A DNA stretch of 64,000 nt from Rummeliibacillus pycnus (GTDB lineage Bacteria; Bacillota; Bacilli; Bacillales_A; Planococcaceae). Where the stretch lies: positions 1,502,423 to 1,566,422 of the forward strand of contig NZ_KZ614145.1 in NCBI RefSeq assembly GCF_002884495.1. Direction: 5' to 3'. The notes under the pieces were generated by a model. That model was not told the origin of the DNA, did no database searches, and was given only the letters and a program-made list of their open reading frames with translations. This document shows positions 9,951 through 18,945 of this stretch, piece by piece. The position numbers and the translations under genes are program-made. The first letter of the stretch is position 1. Each line of letters opens with the position of its first letter.

Positions 9951-9990
9951 AACACTCAGAGAGGAGTTATTTTATCTCCCTCTGAGTGTT
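9951..9990 (-). terminator. Intrinsic terminator of the sigO-rsoA-yvrJ operon
   Basis: AACACTCAGAG (9951-9961) pairs with 9980-9990 and the stem extends inward past a one-base bulge. On the minus strand it is followed by a moderate T-rich stretch, 25 bases after the yvrJ-like stop. Confidence 0.7.
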
Positions 9991-10014
9991 ATTTGAAACA
10001 ATCATAGTAGTATT

Positions 10015-10164
10015 TCACTCTTTATTTTTTGTTGATTCCATAATCACATCTTCCAATTTCTCAAACTTCTTTTCAAAACGAAGAAATAGATAAATAGTTA
10101 TCGCAATAGGGAATCCAAAATTACCCAGTAAACTTACCCAAAGTGGAAATTCTGTTGGCGTCAT
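10015..10164 (-). CDS. yvrJ: YvrJ-like small membrane protein
   Basis: A 49-codon ORF with ATG at 10164 preceded by AGGTGAG. The product starts MTPTEFPLWVSLLGNFGFPI, has one membrane segment (about 8-27) and a charged tail (FEKKFEKLED). Size and the NFGFPI membrane motif match the YvrJ family. In Bacillus subtilis yvrJ belongs to the SigO/RsoA regulon. Here it lies four bases after the rsoA-like gene, which supports both calls. Confidence 0.82.
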   Translation of the reverse strand: MTPTEFPLWVSLLGNFGFPIAITIYLFLRFEKKFEKLEDVIMESTKNKE

Positions 10165-10168
10165 TATC

Positions 10169-10432
10169 TCACCTCATCTCTTTGAATGATTGTTTAATAC
10201 GATTATTTTCTCTTTCGTAAAATCCCCAAAATCCATCGATTTGTTCTATATCATACATCTTTATGATATTTACTAATTTGAGTTGGAGTTCTTGTTCTAA
10301 ATCAGCTCTATTTTGAAAGTTTGTTTGCTGTAGGGTTTTTTTTATTTTGGGTTTGAAAGCTTTTAATACTTTTTCAATTGCTTCAGTGTCATTTTTTGAA
10401 TCAATTGTTAACTGATATAAAGTTTCAACCAT
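10169..10432 (-). CDS. rsoA: RsoA-like co-sigma factor (region 2 subunit)
   Basis: 87 residues, soluble and helical, containing FQNRADLEQELQLKLV and IDGFWGFYER, which resemble sigma region 2-type helices and the HTH_16-like small regulators. In B. subtilis the 79-residue RsoA supplies sigma region 2 and works with SigO, which supplies region 4. Gene size, order (sigO, rsoA, yvrJ) and tight spacing (23 bases after the sigO-like stop) agree. A good AAGAAGGGGG ribosome site precedes the ATG. The family call rests largely on context. Confidence 0.75.
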   Translation of the reverse strand: MVETLYQLTIDSKNDTEAIEKVLKAFKPKIKKTLQQTNFQNRADLEQELQLKLVNIIKMYDIEQIDGFWGFYERENNRIKQSFKEMR

Positions 10433-10455
10433 TAAAATCCCCCTTCTTTATAAGA

Positions 10456-11052
10456 TTAAAGAATACAATCTTCTGAAGATAACTTTAAGTCACTTCTAAT
10501 TTTCTTTATAGCTTTGTTTCGAGACTTTGAAACCGCTTGCTGTGACTTTTTCAAATAAACCCCAACTTCTGAATCTGTCCATCCCTTTATATAAACTAGA
10601 TATAAGATATTTCTTTGATTTGCTGTTAAGCTTTGTACTGCCTTAAATATATTTGCATCTGTTATATAGTCTAAAATGTTATCTGACTTTAATTCAAAAT
10701 CTTCGTGATAAACAGCAAATTCTTTAAGTGTCACTTCTGAGTCTTCTTTTATTGGTTGATCCAGTGTCACTGGAAAACAATAATTCATTCTACTAATTTT
10801 TTTATCTAAATTAATTGCGTGAAAATAAAGGGTGGAAGACACATACGCTGTAAATCGAATATTAAAGTAAAACCCTCGAAACGCTTGATCTAGCATTTCC
10901 TTATTCTGAAAAGTTGGATGGCAAATGGATTGTTTTAACAATTGATAATTCTCCTTATTGTATAAAAAGTCTTTAATCACAGGATTATTCAAAAACTCTG
11001 CATTATTTTGAATGAAATCTCGAAATTTACTACAATCTTTTTCAAGCACCAA
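10456..11052 (-). CDS. sigO: SigO-like sigma factor (region 4 subunit)
   Basis: 198 residues starting at TTG 11052 with AAGGGGG five bases upstream. The C-terminal part (about 132-190) is a sigma region 4 helix-turn-helix: SLTANQRNILYLVYIKGWTD, then a recognition helix around KKSQQAVSKSRNKAIKKIR. The N-terminal half lacks a normal region 2 with its -10 recognition and core-binding motifs. This is the arrangement of B. subtilis SigO (YvrI), which needs RsoA for region 2. It should direct RNA polymerase to a small regulon, possibly including yvrJ and itself, in response to envelope or acid stress; the trigger here is unknown. Confidence 0.8.
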   Translation of the reverse strand: MVLEKDCSKFRDFIQNNAEFLNNPVIKDFLYNKENYQLLKQSICHPTFQNKEMLDQAFRGFYFNIRFTAYVSSTLYFHAINLDKKISRMNYCFPVTLDQPIKEDSEVTLKEFAVYHEDFELKSDNILDYITDANIFKAVQSLTANQRNILYLVYIKGWTDSEVGVYLKKSQQAVSKSRNKAIKKIRSDLKLSSEDCIL

Positions 11053-11383
11053 CTTTACCCCCTTTTTAAAACCTCATTAATTCTAATAATTCGATAAAAT
11101 GAATATATTTTCCTAATATCATAAAATAATTAAATTAAACAACTATAATTCATTTGTATTACTTTGTTAATTATTTTTGTATTTTTATTAAATAAAAGAA
11201 GATTATGGAATAAAAATAACAACCTTTAACAAAATTTTCAAAACTTGTTTTAATAATATTTTAGTAGTTTTTTTCAAAAACATGCAAATTTATTAAAAAT
11301 ATTTTCACTTTAATTTATTGTTGTTTGTATAAATCTAGAAATAGCAACGATTTTGGACTTTTGAAACTAATATAAACAAAAAA
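11053..11383. other. Intergenic region upstream of sigO-like gene
   Basis: Very AT-rich; no open frame of note. It must carry the promoter of the sigO-like operon, but I cannot assign -35/-10 boxes with confidence because the sigma factor may transcribe itself from an unusual promoter. Confidence 0.5.
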
Positions 11384-11403
11384 ACCTCGTATCTCTACGA
11401 GGT
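11384..11403 (-). terminator. Intrinsic terminator of the LIV/acyl-CoA operon
   Basis: ACCTCGTA, four-base loop, TACGAGGT, followed on the minus strand by TTTTTTTG. The stem overlaps the last codons and stop of the acyl-CoA ligase gene. Confidence 0.92.
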
Positions 11404-12879
11404 CTCTTCGTCTTGAAATTCTTGAAGTTTCTTTTTATCAATTTTCCCAACATGGGTTTTAGGTAACTCTAATACGAAATATATACGTCGAGGAATTTTA
11501 TATCCACCAAGATAATCCCTACATAACGCTTGAATTTCTTCTACATTTTTAAATCCATCCTCAGCTACAATATATGCAGTCACGAGTTCTCCCCAATGAG
11601 GATCTGGCAGCCCCAATACTGCTACTTCTTTCACTTTAGGATGCGTGATGATGCATTGTTCTACTTCTTGAGGATAGACATTTTCTCCACCCGTGATAAT
11701 CATTTCTTTTACACGCCCAACGATAAAAAAATCTCCATCTGAGTCCATTTTTGCTAAATCTCCTGTACGAAGCCATCCATTCACAATCGATTTCGTTGTT
11801 TCATCTGGATTATTCCAATATCCACTGAACAAATGCTTTCCTTTAATATAGAGTTCCCCTACCTCACCATAATTACATTCTCGTCCACTTGTAGCTACAA
11901 TCTTAATCTGATTAAATTGCATACATTTCCCTACAGAACCTGGTTTTTTGACCGCTTCTTCTGGTTGAATAATAAAATTATTTGGACCCGCTTCCGTTAA
12001 ACCATAGCCTTGTTTAAATCTCAACCCTTTCTTTAAGAAGGCCTCATGAACCGTGATTGGGCATGGTGCTCCTCCAGACAAAAAAACTTTAATTGTAGGG
12101 AAAGAAGAATTTTTGAAAGTTTCTGTTTCTATCATAGCTTGATACATTGTAGGAACAAATAAGGAAATGGTTGTTTGATAAGTATTCAGTGCTTGAATCG
12201 CTTCATGAGCGTTAAATTTTCTTCCAATCACAACTGTCCCACCAGCCATTAAAATCGGAATCGATAAGGCATTTATTCCCCCAGTATGAAATAAGGGCAT
12301 ATAATTTAATGTGCAATCGTCACTTCCCAGATTCCAACTAATTATGGTATTAAGCGCATTCCAGTTTACTGCATCGTAAGATAAAACCACTCCTTTCGGT
12401 TTACCAGTGGTTCCGCCAGTGTAAATCAACAGCCATACATCATTTGCATTCCAGTCAACCGTTGGAAGATGATGATCTACTGTCTGTTCAAGATCTGTTG
12501 TAATTGGATATATTTTCATATTTAAATTGTTCTCTAAAAGTGTGATCAATTGCTCTTCATATAAAAGTAATGAGGGCCTACAATCTTGCAAAATATAACT
12601 AATTTCCTGCTTACTTAAACGCCAGTTTAGAGGAACATAAACATATCCCCCTATCCCACATGCAAAAAGAATAGCGAAAAGATCTATCCTATTTTCAGAA
12701 ATAACCGCAACCCTGTCTCCTTTTTGTAATCCCTTATTTTTTAGAAAAGTTGCCCATTTCTTTACCTCATCTGCCAATTGCTCATAGTTCCAGCTTCTTG
12801 CAGTTGCCATATCGATCATCGATGTTTTTCCGGGAGTAATGGAAGCCCTTTTTAATATCCAGGATTGCTCAATATGCAT
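11395..12879 (-). CDS. AMP-forming acyl-CoA ligase (class I adenylate-forming)
   Basis: 494 residues, full length for the ANL family. It activates a carboxylic acid to the acyl-AMP and then the CoA thioester. Visible motifs: P-loop TGGTTGKPKG (154-163), aromatic motif GYGLTEAGPN, hinge region with RTGDLA and GRVKEMIITGGENVYP, and the C-terminal catalytic lysine in THVGKIDKKKL. The substrate cannot be read from sequence; it is probably a medium-chain or aryl acid. Last gene of the LIV-ketosynthase operon; ATG preceded by AAGGGGG. Its stop lies inside the terminator stem. Confidence 0.9.
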   Translation of the reverse strand: MHIEQSWILKRASITPGKTSMIDMATARSWNYEQLADEVKKWATFLKNKGLQKGDRVAVISENRIDLFAILFACGIGGYVYVPLNWRLSKQEISYILQDCRPSLLLYEEQLITLLENNLNMKIYPITTDLEQTVDHHLPTVDWNANDVWLLIYTGGTTGKPKGVVLSYDAVNWNALNTIISWNLGSDDCTLNYMPLFHTGGINALSIPILMAGGTVVIGRKFNAHEAIQALNTYQTTISLFVPTMYQAMIETETFKNSSFPTIKVFLSGGAPCPITVHEAFLKKGLRFKQGYGLTEAGPNNFIIQPEEAVKKPGSVGKCMQFNQIKIVATSGRECNYGEVGELYIKGKHLFSGYWNNPDETTKSIVNGWLRTGDLAKMDSDGDFFIVGRVKEMIITGGENVYPQEVEQCIITHPKVKEVAVLGLPDPHWGELVTAYIVAEDGFKNVEEIQALCRDYLGGYKIPRRIYFVLELPKTHVGKIDKKKLQEFQDEETS

Positions 12880-12890
12880 GACTTACCCCC

Positions 12891-13631
12891 TTACATCATG
12901 ATTCCACCATCCACTTGTAATACATGACCTGTAATATAACTTGCTTCATCTGAGGCTAAAAATAGATAAGCATTTGCAATATCTTCTGGAACACCTAAAC
13001 GTTGCAATGTAACAATGGATTCCATTTTTTCTAATACTTTTTCAGGCATTTTCTCTACCATTGATGTTCTAGTAAAACCGGGTGCTACAGCATTGACATT
13101 GATTCCTTTTCTACCAAGTTCTTTTGCCCAAGTTTTGGTCATCCCGATAATTGCAGCTTTTGTGGCAGCATAATTGGTCTGACCTACATTTCCATAGACA
13201 CCGCTAACTGAAGAAGTATTTATAATTTTTCCATAGCCTTGAGCTATCATTGAAGGTATAACTGCTTGGGTACAATTGAACACTCCTTTTAAATTGACAT
13301 TGATTACTTGATCGAATTGCTCCGATGTCATTTTTGTTAGCATGGCATCATTCGTAATACCTGCATTATTTACTAAAATATCAATCTTCTTATATTCATT
13401 AAGAACATTAGAAATGACGTTATTGACACACTCTCTATCCGCTACATTCATTTGGTAAAAAGAAATATGATTGTATTTTTCAAGTAGTTCAGCTTGAATT
13501 TTATTTCCAGCTTCGAGATTATAATCCGCAATAATAACAGTTGCCCCTTCTTGTGCAAATCGTTTTACTGCTGCTAAGCCTATTCCACTTGCTCCCCCTG
13601 TAATGAGGGCTACCTTATTTCCCAATCTCAT
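12891..13631 (-). CDS. FabG-like short-chain dehydrogenase/reductase
   Basis: 246 residues, classical SDR. TGGASGIG (11-18) binds NAD(P), NNAG (88-91), catalytic S141, Y154 and K158 (YAATK), and a C-terminal ITGHVLQVDGG. Family members reduce 3-oxoacyl thioesters or oxidise 3-hydroxyacyl-CoA. Next to a CoA ligase and a ketosynthase-like enzyme, a 3-oxo/3-hydroxyacyl-CoA substrate is likely; direction is unknown. Confidence 0.9.
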   Translation of the reverse strand: MRLGNKVALITGGASGIGLAAVKRFAQEGATVIIADYNLEAGNKIQAELLEKYNHISFYQMNVADRECVNNVISNVLNEYKKIDILVNNAGITNDAMLTKMTSEQFDQVINVNLKGVFNCTQAVIPSMIAQGYGKIINTSSVSGVYGNVGQTNYAATKAAIIGMTKTWAKELGRKGINVNAVAPGFTRTSMVEKMPEKVLEKMESIVTLQRLGVPEDIANAYLFLASDEASYITGHVLQVDGGIMM

Positions 13632-13644
13632 CTAAAACACCCCT

Positions 13645-14535
13645 TTAAATAAATTGTTCAACTGCTTCCACTAATTGTGGAAGATCATCAATTAATGGTG
13701 AATGGCCACAATCCAATAGTTTTACAACTTTTGCTCGCCCCTCAAAATCATCAATAATCTCTTTCGTCATGCTTTCTGCTACAACATAATCACGTTCACC
13801 ATATAATATTAGTGTGGGTATTTGAATTTTTGCTACTTCGTTTTGACCAATGCTAACTTCGTTGTCTACGTTACTAATATTAAATGTATTCAACACATGA
13901 TAGACATCCGCAAGATTTTTTTGCGTCAGCATATCATCAATATAAGCCTCATATTGCTCTTCTGTTGGTTGATTATGTGTGTAAATTAGTGTATTCCATA
14001 ATAATTTTAAACCTTCTCGATTTTTTGAATCATATAAATTTTGCACAGCCAATGTTTTGGTTACATCTTTTTCTATTTCTTCTAAAGTAAGAAGTCTTTT
14101 TTTGGATGTACCATCTGTATTCAAGTCATAAAATGCGTAACCTCTTGTAGACGCTGACGCTAATAAAATGAGTTTGTTACATAAATCAGGATAATCTGCA
14201 CAAAATTGCATTGCAACCGCACCTCCAGTCGACCAGCCCATTAACGTAAAATCTTTTAACCCTAAAGTGTCTACCCATAACTTTAAATCATCACTAAAGT
14301 CACGAATATGCGATACCCGATTATTATAAGAAGATTGCCCGAATCCTCTTAGATCGGGTGCTAAAATAGTAAATTTTCCATCTAATGCATTCATCAATAC
14401 ATCCCAATGTTGTGATGAAGTCATATTACCATGTACGAGAATGAGAAGTTCATCGCCACCTACTCTTTCACGATATGCAAGTGTTTCACCATTTGATAAT
14501 TGAACTTTATTTACTACCTCTTGTTGATTCATCAT
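13645..14535 (-). CDS. Alpha/beta hydrolase
   Basis: 296 residues from the ATG at 14535, which overlaps the upstream stop in ATGA and has AGGAGG seven bases upstream. Oxyanion motif LVHGN (33-37), nucleophile elbow GWSTGG with S102, likely acid D249 (YGERD) and H278 (CGHSP). Overall similar to enol-lactonase and C-C hydrolase-type members. The serine nucleophile points to an ester, thioester or C-C bond hydrolase. Translational coupling to the ketosynthase suggests it handles that product or a CoA ester of the same pathway. Confidence 0.85.
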   Translation of the reverse strand: MMNQQEVVNKVQLSNGETLAYRERVGGDELLILVHGNMTSSQHWDVLMNALDGKFTILAPDLRGFGQSSYNNRVSHIRDFSDDLKLWVDTLGLKDFTLMGWSTGGAVAMQFCADYPDLCNKLILLASASTRGYAFYDLNTDGTSKKRLLTLEEIEKDVTKTLAVQNLYDSKNREGLKLLWNTLIYTHNQPTEEQYEAYIDDMLTQKNLADVYHVLNTFNISNVDNEVSIGQNEVAKIQIPTLILYGERDYVVAESMTKEIIDDFEGRAKVVKLLDCGHSPLIDDLPQLVEAVEQFI

Positions 14536-15557
14536 ATAATTGCCTCCTCTTGTTTTCCCCAATGAATTGTAACTGCTCCCCATGCATAACCAATTCCAGC
14601 GCTAACAAGCGTAACAATATCACCATTTTTCACCTTGCCAGCTTCTAAAGCGAGTTCAAGTGATAAGATTTGGTCAATCTGACCAATATGACCGTAATGT
14701 GAGAGGTAGATGGATTGCGATTCAGTTAATCCTAGCGAATGAAGGACATAATCATGCGCTGACTTTTTCATGTGAAGCATTGCAAGGTAGGATAATTTTG
14801 ATTCGTCATAGCCACTTTTCGCTAAAGATTGACGAATCACTTTTAGAAAGTTACTTAATGATTTTTGTTCAAGACGTGCTTTCATACCTTCTGGATCTAT
14901 TACATCTAATCGATATGCACCCGAACGCAATAACTCAGACGTTAATGGTTGCTTTGTACCACCTACTGGTACAACGACATCTTCTGAAAATGATCCATCG
15001 GTAATTAGATCACATTCCAATACAATATTTTCCTTTGCACCCTTTTGCATAATTATTGCTCCACCGCCAGCACCTAAGTTATACATGAAACGCGTACGGT
15101 CATTTGTATAATCTATGAAATCATGATTTCGATAACCACCAGCTAGCAAAACGGTATGAATATTGTTATCTGCAATCATCAAACTTTTTGCCAGTTTCAT
15201 CGCCAAAACAGTCGTTCCGCATCTAAGCTGTACATCAAAAGCCCAGGCTCCCAATGCCCCAATTTCTTCTTGGATTTTTATCGACGCTGTCCATAGTGGA
15301 TATTCCTTATGCTCCTCACCTATATATATAATGACATCAATTTCTCGTGGAGATATATTGGCTTTTTGCAATGCTCTTTTTGCAGCCCAGATTGCCATTT
15401 GCACTGTATGATCTTCTGTCCCTGCGATCGACTTTTCGATAATTCCTAGTTTCTTCTGCACTATATCAATTGGAATTTTTGATAGATCACTAATCTCTTG
15501 AGCTGTCATCCGTTTGTTAGGTAAATAGATTCCGGTACTAACGATTCCTACATTCAA
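14532..15557 (-). CDS. Ketoacyl-synthase III-like (thiolase-fold) enzyme with altered triad
   Basis: 341 residues, FabH-type thiolase fold. The acylated cysteine is C113 (QLRCGTT) and the first histidine is H262 (MLHMKK). Where FabH has Asn in a GNT motif, this protein has H290 in YGHIGQID, so the triad is C-H-H. It may therefore do acyl transfer or thiolysis rather than normal decarboxylative condensation (inference). The start is TTG at 15557, overlapping the livM stop as TTGA, with AAGGAG upstream. Part of an operon with a LIV transporter and a CoA ligase. Confidence 0.85.
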   Translation of the reverse strand: MNVGIVSTGIYLPNKRMTAQEISDLSKIPIDIVQKKLGIIEKSIAGTEDHTVQMAIWAAKRALQKANISPREIDVIIYIGEEHKEYPLWTASIKIQEEIGALGAWAFDVQLRCGTTVLAMKLAKSLMIADNNIHTVLLAGGYRNHDFIDYTNDRTRFMYNLGAGGGAIIMQKGAKENIVLECDLITDGSFSEDVVVPVGGTKQPLTSELLRSGAYRLDVIDPEGMKARLEQKSLSNFLKVIRQSLAKSGYDESKLSYLAMLHMKKSAHDYVLHSLGLTESQSIYLSHYGHIGQIDQILSLELALEAGKVKNGDIVTLVSAGIGYAWGAVTIHWGKQEEAII

Positions 15558-16585
15558 TCGAATCGCTCCTTATCATTTGCTATTGGAATAGTTGGTGATT
15601 GTTGCTTGGACGTTACTTTTTTTGACTTCCAAATCAAATATTTCGAATAAATAGAACCTACAATACCTCTTGGAAAGAAGATAACTGCAAGGATATAAAG
15701 TAATCCAAAGAATATGATCCATCGTTCAAAAATTGGATAGTCTTTTGCAAGTCCTGATAAATAATGTTGTGCGATTTCAATCACAAAACTTCCAATGATT
15801 GGACCAACTAAAGTACCAACACCTCCAATAATAGTCATTAGTAGCGCATCTAATGTTATATCCATGGACATTACGCTTGTATTGACAAAGCGGAGGGACA
15901 TCGCATAAAGAGAACCAGATAAACTAGCGATTACGCCTGCTACTATCGAAGCAAAGACTTTGTAGTACAGGGTTTTAAAACCTAATGATCTAGTTCGTTG
16001 CTCGTTTTCTCGAACAGCGATGAGTACTTTTCCAAGTGGCGATGAGACGAATCTTCGAAGCAAGAGAAATATCACAACGAGACAAGCTAAAACAAAGAAG
16101 TAAAAGAAAATACGGTCTCGAAATGCATCTGGTGCTCTAAATGTAAAACCATCATTTCCTTTTGTGACAGTACGCCATTTTTCAGCCACTACCAAGAATA
16201 ATCCTGAGATAGCTAAAGTTAGCATTGCAAAGAAATGGCTTTTTAAGCGTAAAGTCAGTAGCCCCACCAAAAAACTAACTATTCCAGCAAATAGCATTCC
16301 GACTAGTATCGAAACAAGAAAAATCGTCATCGTGTGATCATATTTACTAAGCATAATTGCTGTTGAATAGGCTCCCATTCCAAAAAACATTGCATGACCA
16401 AATGACACAATTCCAGTGTAGCCAAGTAAAATATCATAACTTATAGCCAATATACTAAAGACAAATATTTGGGTCATCAAGATGGTTAATGTTCTTGAAT
16501 CCACAATATAAGGAAAAAGGATAAGAACAATTACAATTATCAATAAAATTATATTTTTAAGAGAATAGAATTTTCCCTGTTTCAT
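15554..16585 (-). CDS. livM: LIV-type ABC transporter permease, LivM-like
   Basis: 343 residues, about ten hydrophobic segments and the conserved BPD_transp_2 motif region GYTGIVSFGHAMFFGMGAYS and GGVGTLVGPIIGS. Pairs with the LivH-like protein to form the membrane channel of a branched-chain-amino-acid-type importer. Members of this family also import aromatic and dicarboxylic acids, urea and amides. The ribosome site lies in the end of livH (AAGGAGGG). It overlaps the ketosynthase start. Confidence 0.92.
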   Translation of the reverse strand: MKQGKFYSLKNIILLIIVIVLILFPYIVDSRTLTILMTQIFVFSILAISYDILLGYTGIVSFGHAMFFGMGAYSTAIMLSKYDHTMTIFLVSILVGMLFAGIVSFLVGLLTLRLKSHFFAMLTLAISGLFLVVAEKWRTVTKGNDGFTFRAPDAFRDRIFFYFFVLACLVVIFLLLRRFVSSPLGKVLIAVRENEQRTRSLGFKTLYYKVFASIVAGVIASLSGSLYAMSLRFVNTSVMSMDITLDALLMTIIGGVGTLVGPIIGSFVIEIAQHYLSGLAKDYPIFERWIIFFGLLYILAVIFFPRGIVGSIYSKYLIWKSKKVTSKQQSPTIPIANDKERFD

Positions 16586-16587
16586 GA

Positions 16588-17454
16588 TTAACCCTCCTTC
16601 GCATTCGAGAATAAGCCCTGTGGACGGAAGATTAGGACAATCGCCATCAAAATCATATTGACTGCGAGTGACAAATACGGCACATAATACGCCATAAAAC
16701 TACCGGCAAGTCCTACCAAAATCGCTGCCATTAATGAGCCAGAGAAACTCCCCATTCCTCCTATTACTACAACGATAAAACCCAAAATAGCATATTCCAT
16801 TCCCATTTCTGAATAAATAACACCTGAGTAAGGTGCCATTAATACGCCCCCCAAAGCCGCTAGAGCTGATCCTGTCATAAATACGAATAAAAAAACTCGT
16901 TTGATATTAATGCCTAACACTTGGACCATCTCTTTATTCATAACACCAGCTCTTACGATTAAACCAACTTTTGTTCTTTTTAATGTATATTGGAATATTC
17001 CGAAAATAACAAACCCAATCAGAATTATAAATATTCGATATTTAATAACAATAACATCACCTAATTCCCAACTACCCGCTAAAGCTGGAGGTACTTCAAC
17101 AGGAATACCATTTGGACCAAATGTAACTTTTATGAATTCAGAAAGCACAAGCATATAACCTAGCGTAATTAAGATTTGTTGAACATGATTTCCATAAACC
17201 GGTGTAATTATAAGTTTCTCAGTAATCCATCCGAATACAAGGCCAGTGAGTATTGCACCAAGAATTCCTACAGTAAAACTTCCAGACCATGCATATACGA
17301 ATATGCCTGCATAGGCACCCCAAACAAACAATCCGCCATGTGCAAAATTAAGAACATCCATTAATCCAAAAATTAATGTTAATCCTGCTGCTAGTAAAAA
17401 GATGAGCATTCCGGTGGCCAAACCATTTATTAATAAATTAAAAAATAAATCCAT
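16588..17454 (-). CDS. livH: LIV-type ABC transporter permease, LivH-like
   Basis: 288 residues, eight or so membrane segments, with the family motifs LNFAHGGLFVWGAY and VIGGMGSFSGSLM. It forms the permease dimer with the LivM-like protein. The next gene starts three bases after its stop. Confidence 0.92.
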   Translation of the reverse strand: MDLFFNLLINGLATGMLIFLLAAGLTLIFGLMDVLNFAHGGLFVWGAYAGIFVYAWSGSFTVGILGAILTGLVFGWITEKLIITPVYGNHVQQILITLGYMLVLSEFIKVTFGPNGIPVEVPPALAGSWELGDVIVIKYRIFIILIGFVIFGIFQYTLKRTKVGLIVRAGVMNKEMVQVLGINIKRVFLFVFMTGSALAALGGVLMAPYSGVIYSEMGMEYAILGFIVVVIGGMGSFSGSLMAAILVGLAGSFMAYYVPYLSLAVNMILMAIVLIFRPQGLFSNAKEG

Positions 17455-17466
17455 ACTTGGTTCCTC

Positions 17467-18177
17467 CTAACCAATTCCTAAGTATTTCCGTTTCAATTCC
17501 TCATCTCCTATTAAATCAGTCATAAGCCCTGAATGAACGGTCTTGCCATCATCTATTAATGTGTAGGTATCTCCAATACGACTAGCCATGATAAAATTCT
17601 GCTCTACAAGAATAATCGTTGTCTTCTTTTTCATTTCGATGATTGCTTCCATTACCTTTTCGACTACAATAGGTGCTAACCCCTTGGAAGGTTCATCAAT
17701 TAACAAAAGCTTGCTATCATTTACAAATGCCCTTGCCATAGCTAGCATTTGCTTTTGACCGCCTGATAAGTGTCCCCCAGCTTTTTTCCAAAATTTTTCA
17801 AGATCTGGAAACAATTCGAGTACGTATGCTTGCTTTTCATAAATTTCATTGGTTTCTCTTCTCATCGCAACTTTCATATTCTCTTCTACTGTAAGTTCAC
17901 TAAAAATCCCTTGATCTTCTGGAACATAGCCAATTCCTAAATTTGCAATCTCGTATGTTTTTTCTTTTGTGATGTTTTTGTCTTCAAATTGAACACTTCC
18001 ATGCGAGGCAGGTGTTAAACCCATTATTGTTTTTAGAGTAGTCGTTTTACCCGCTCCATTTCTTCCAAGTAAAACGGATACTTCACCTTCTTTTGCTTCA
18101 AAATCAATTCCTTGCAAAATATGATACTGACCTATATGTGTTTGCAATTGCTCAAGTTTCAATAAGCTGTTCATCAT
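17467..18177 (-). CDS. livF: LIV-type ABC transporter ATPase, LivF-like
   Basis: 236 residues. Walker A GRNGAGKTT, signature LSGGQKQML, Walker B LLLIDEPSKGL, switch VEQN. A LivF-type short ATPase that powers import with LivG. The ATG at 18177 has AGGAGG six bases upstream inside the end of livG; the two genes overlap by 26 bp. Confidence 0.93.
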   Translation of the reverse strand: MMNSLLKLEQLQTHIGQYHILQGIDFEAKEGEVSVLLGRNGAGKTTTLKTIMGLTPASHGSVQFEDKNITKEKTYEIANLGIGYVPEDQGIFSELTVEENMKVAMRRETNEIYEKQAYVLELFPDLEKFWKKAGGHLSGGQKQMLAMARAFVNDSKLLLIDEPSKGLAPIVVEKVMEAIIEMKKKTTIILVEQNFIMASRIGDTYTLIDDGKTVHSGLMTDLIGDEELKRKYLGIG

Positions 18178-18931
18178 AAAGTCCTCCTAAATAGGCTTCT
18201 TGAACGATTTTATTGTTCATAATTTCTGAGGGTGTGCCGTCTGCTAAAAGCTTTCCATTAAATAGCACCATAATTGAATCTGATAAATCTAATATCATAT
18301 CCATTTTATGTTCAATTAATAGAATAGTTTTGTCTCCCTTTTCTTTAATGGATCGAATGACATCTAAAATAGCTGGGACTTCTTCTAAAGACATTCCCGC
18401 AGTCGGCTCATCTAGTAGTAAGATTTCAGTTTTTAAGGCTAACAACATCGCAATTTCTAGTTTTCGCTTTTCGCCATGTGAAAGTTGACTAGCATTGACA
18501 TTTACTTTATTACCAAGTAACATTTGGTCTAATATGTTGATGGTTTCGTTATTAATCTCCTTGTATTTCAAATAATTTTTGAAAAAATTGAATCGAATTC
18601 TTTCACGAGACTGAACAGCAAGACGAACATTTTCAAAGACCGTTAAATTAGGAAAGACATTGGTAATTTGAAAGGAACGTCCAAGTCCTTTTCGCGTTCT
18701 GTCGATAGGAGACTCATTTGCTAAGGAATTTCCTCGTAAAAAGATTTCACCTTTTGTTGGCTTCAATTCCCCACTTAACAGATTGAAAAAAGTTGTCTTC
18801 CCTGCCCCATTTGGTCCAATTATCGATTTAAAATGATTTGCTGGCATTTCAAAATCCACACTATCTACAGCTAGATGTCCACCAAACTGAATACTTAAAT
18901 TTTCTGTTCGAATAATGGGTTCCACTGTCAT
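18152..18931 (-). CDS. livG: LIV-type ABC transporter ATPase, LivG-like
   Basis: 259 residues. Walker A GPNGAGKTT, signature LSHGEKRKLE (family variant), Walker B ILLLDEPTAGM, switch IEHKMD. The ATG at 18931 is only one base from GGGAGG; a GTG two codons in (18925) has normal spacing and may be the true start. A 16-bp hairpin ends just upstream of the ribosome site. Confidence 0.92.
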   Translation of the reverse strand: MTVEPIIRTENLSIQFGGHLAVDSVDFEMPANHFKSIIGPNGAGKTTFFNLLSGELKPTKGEIFLRGNSLANESPIDRTRKGLGRSFQITNVFPNLTVFENVRLAVQSRERIRFNFFKNYLKYKEINNETINILDQMLLGNKVNVNASQLSHGEKRKLEIAMLLALKTEILLLDEPTAGMSLEEVPAILDVIRSIKEKGDKTILLIEHKMDMILDLSDSIMVLFNGKLLADGTPSEIMNNKIVQEAYLGGLYDEQLIET

Positions 18932-18945
18932 TCCTCCCTTGTCTC

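Noticed and set aside
11395-15557. OleABCD-like set (thiolase-fold enzyme, alpha/beta hydrolase, ANL ligase, SDR) for olefin or beta-lactone synthesis
   Set aside because: The hydrolase has a Ser nucleophile (GWSTGG) while OleB uses Asp; the SDR is a classical 246-residue FabG type, not the extended OleD type; and the operon includes an importer. Only the mix of folds agrees.
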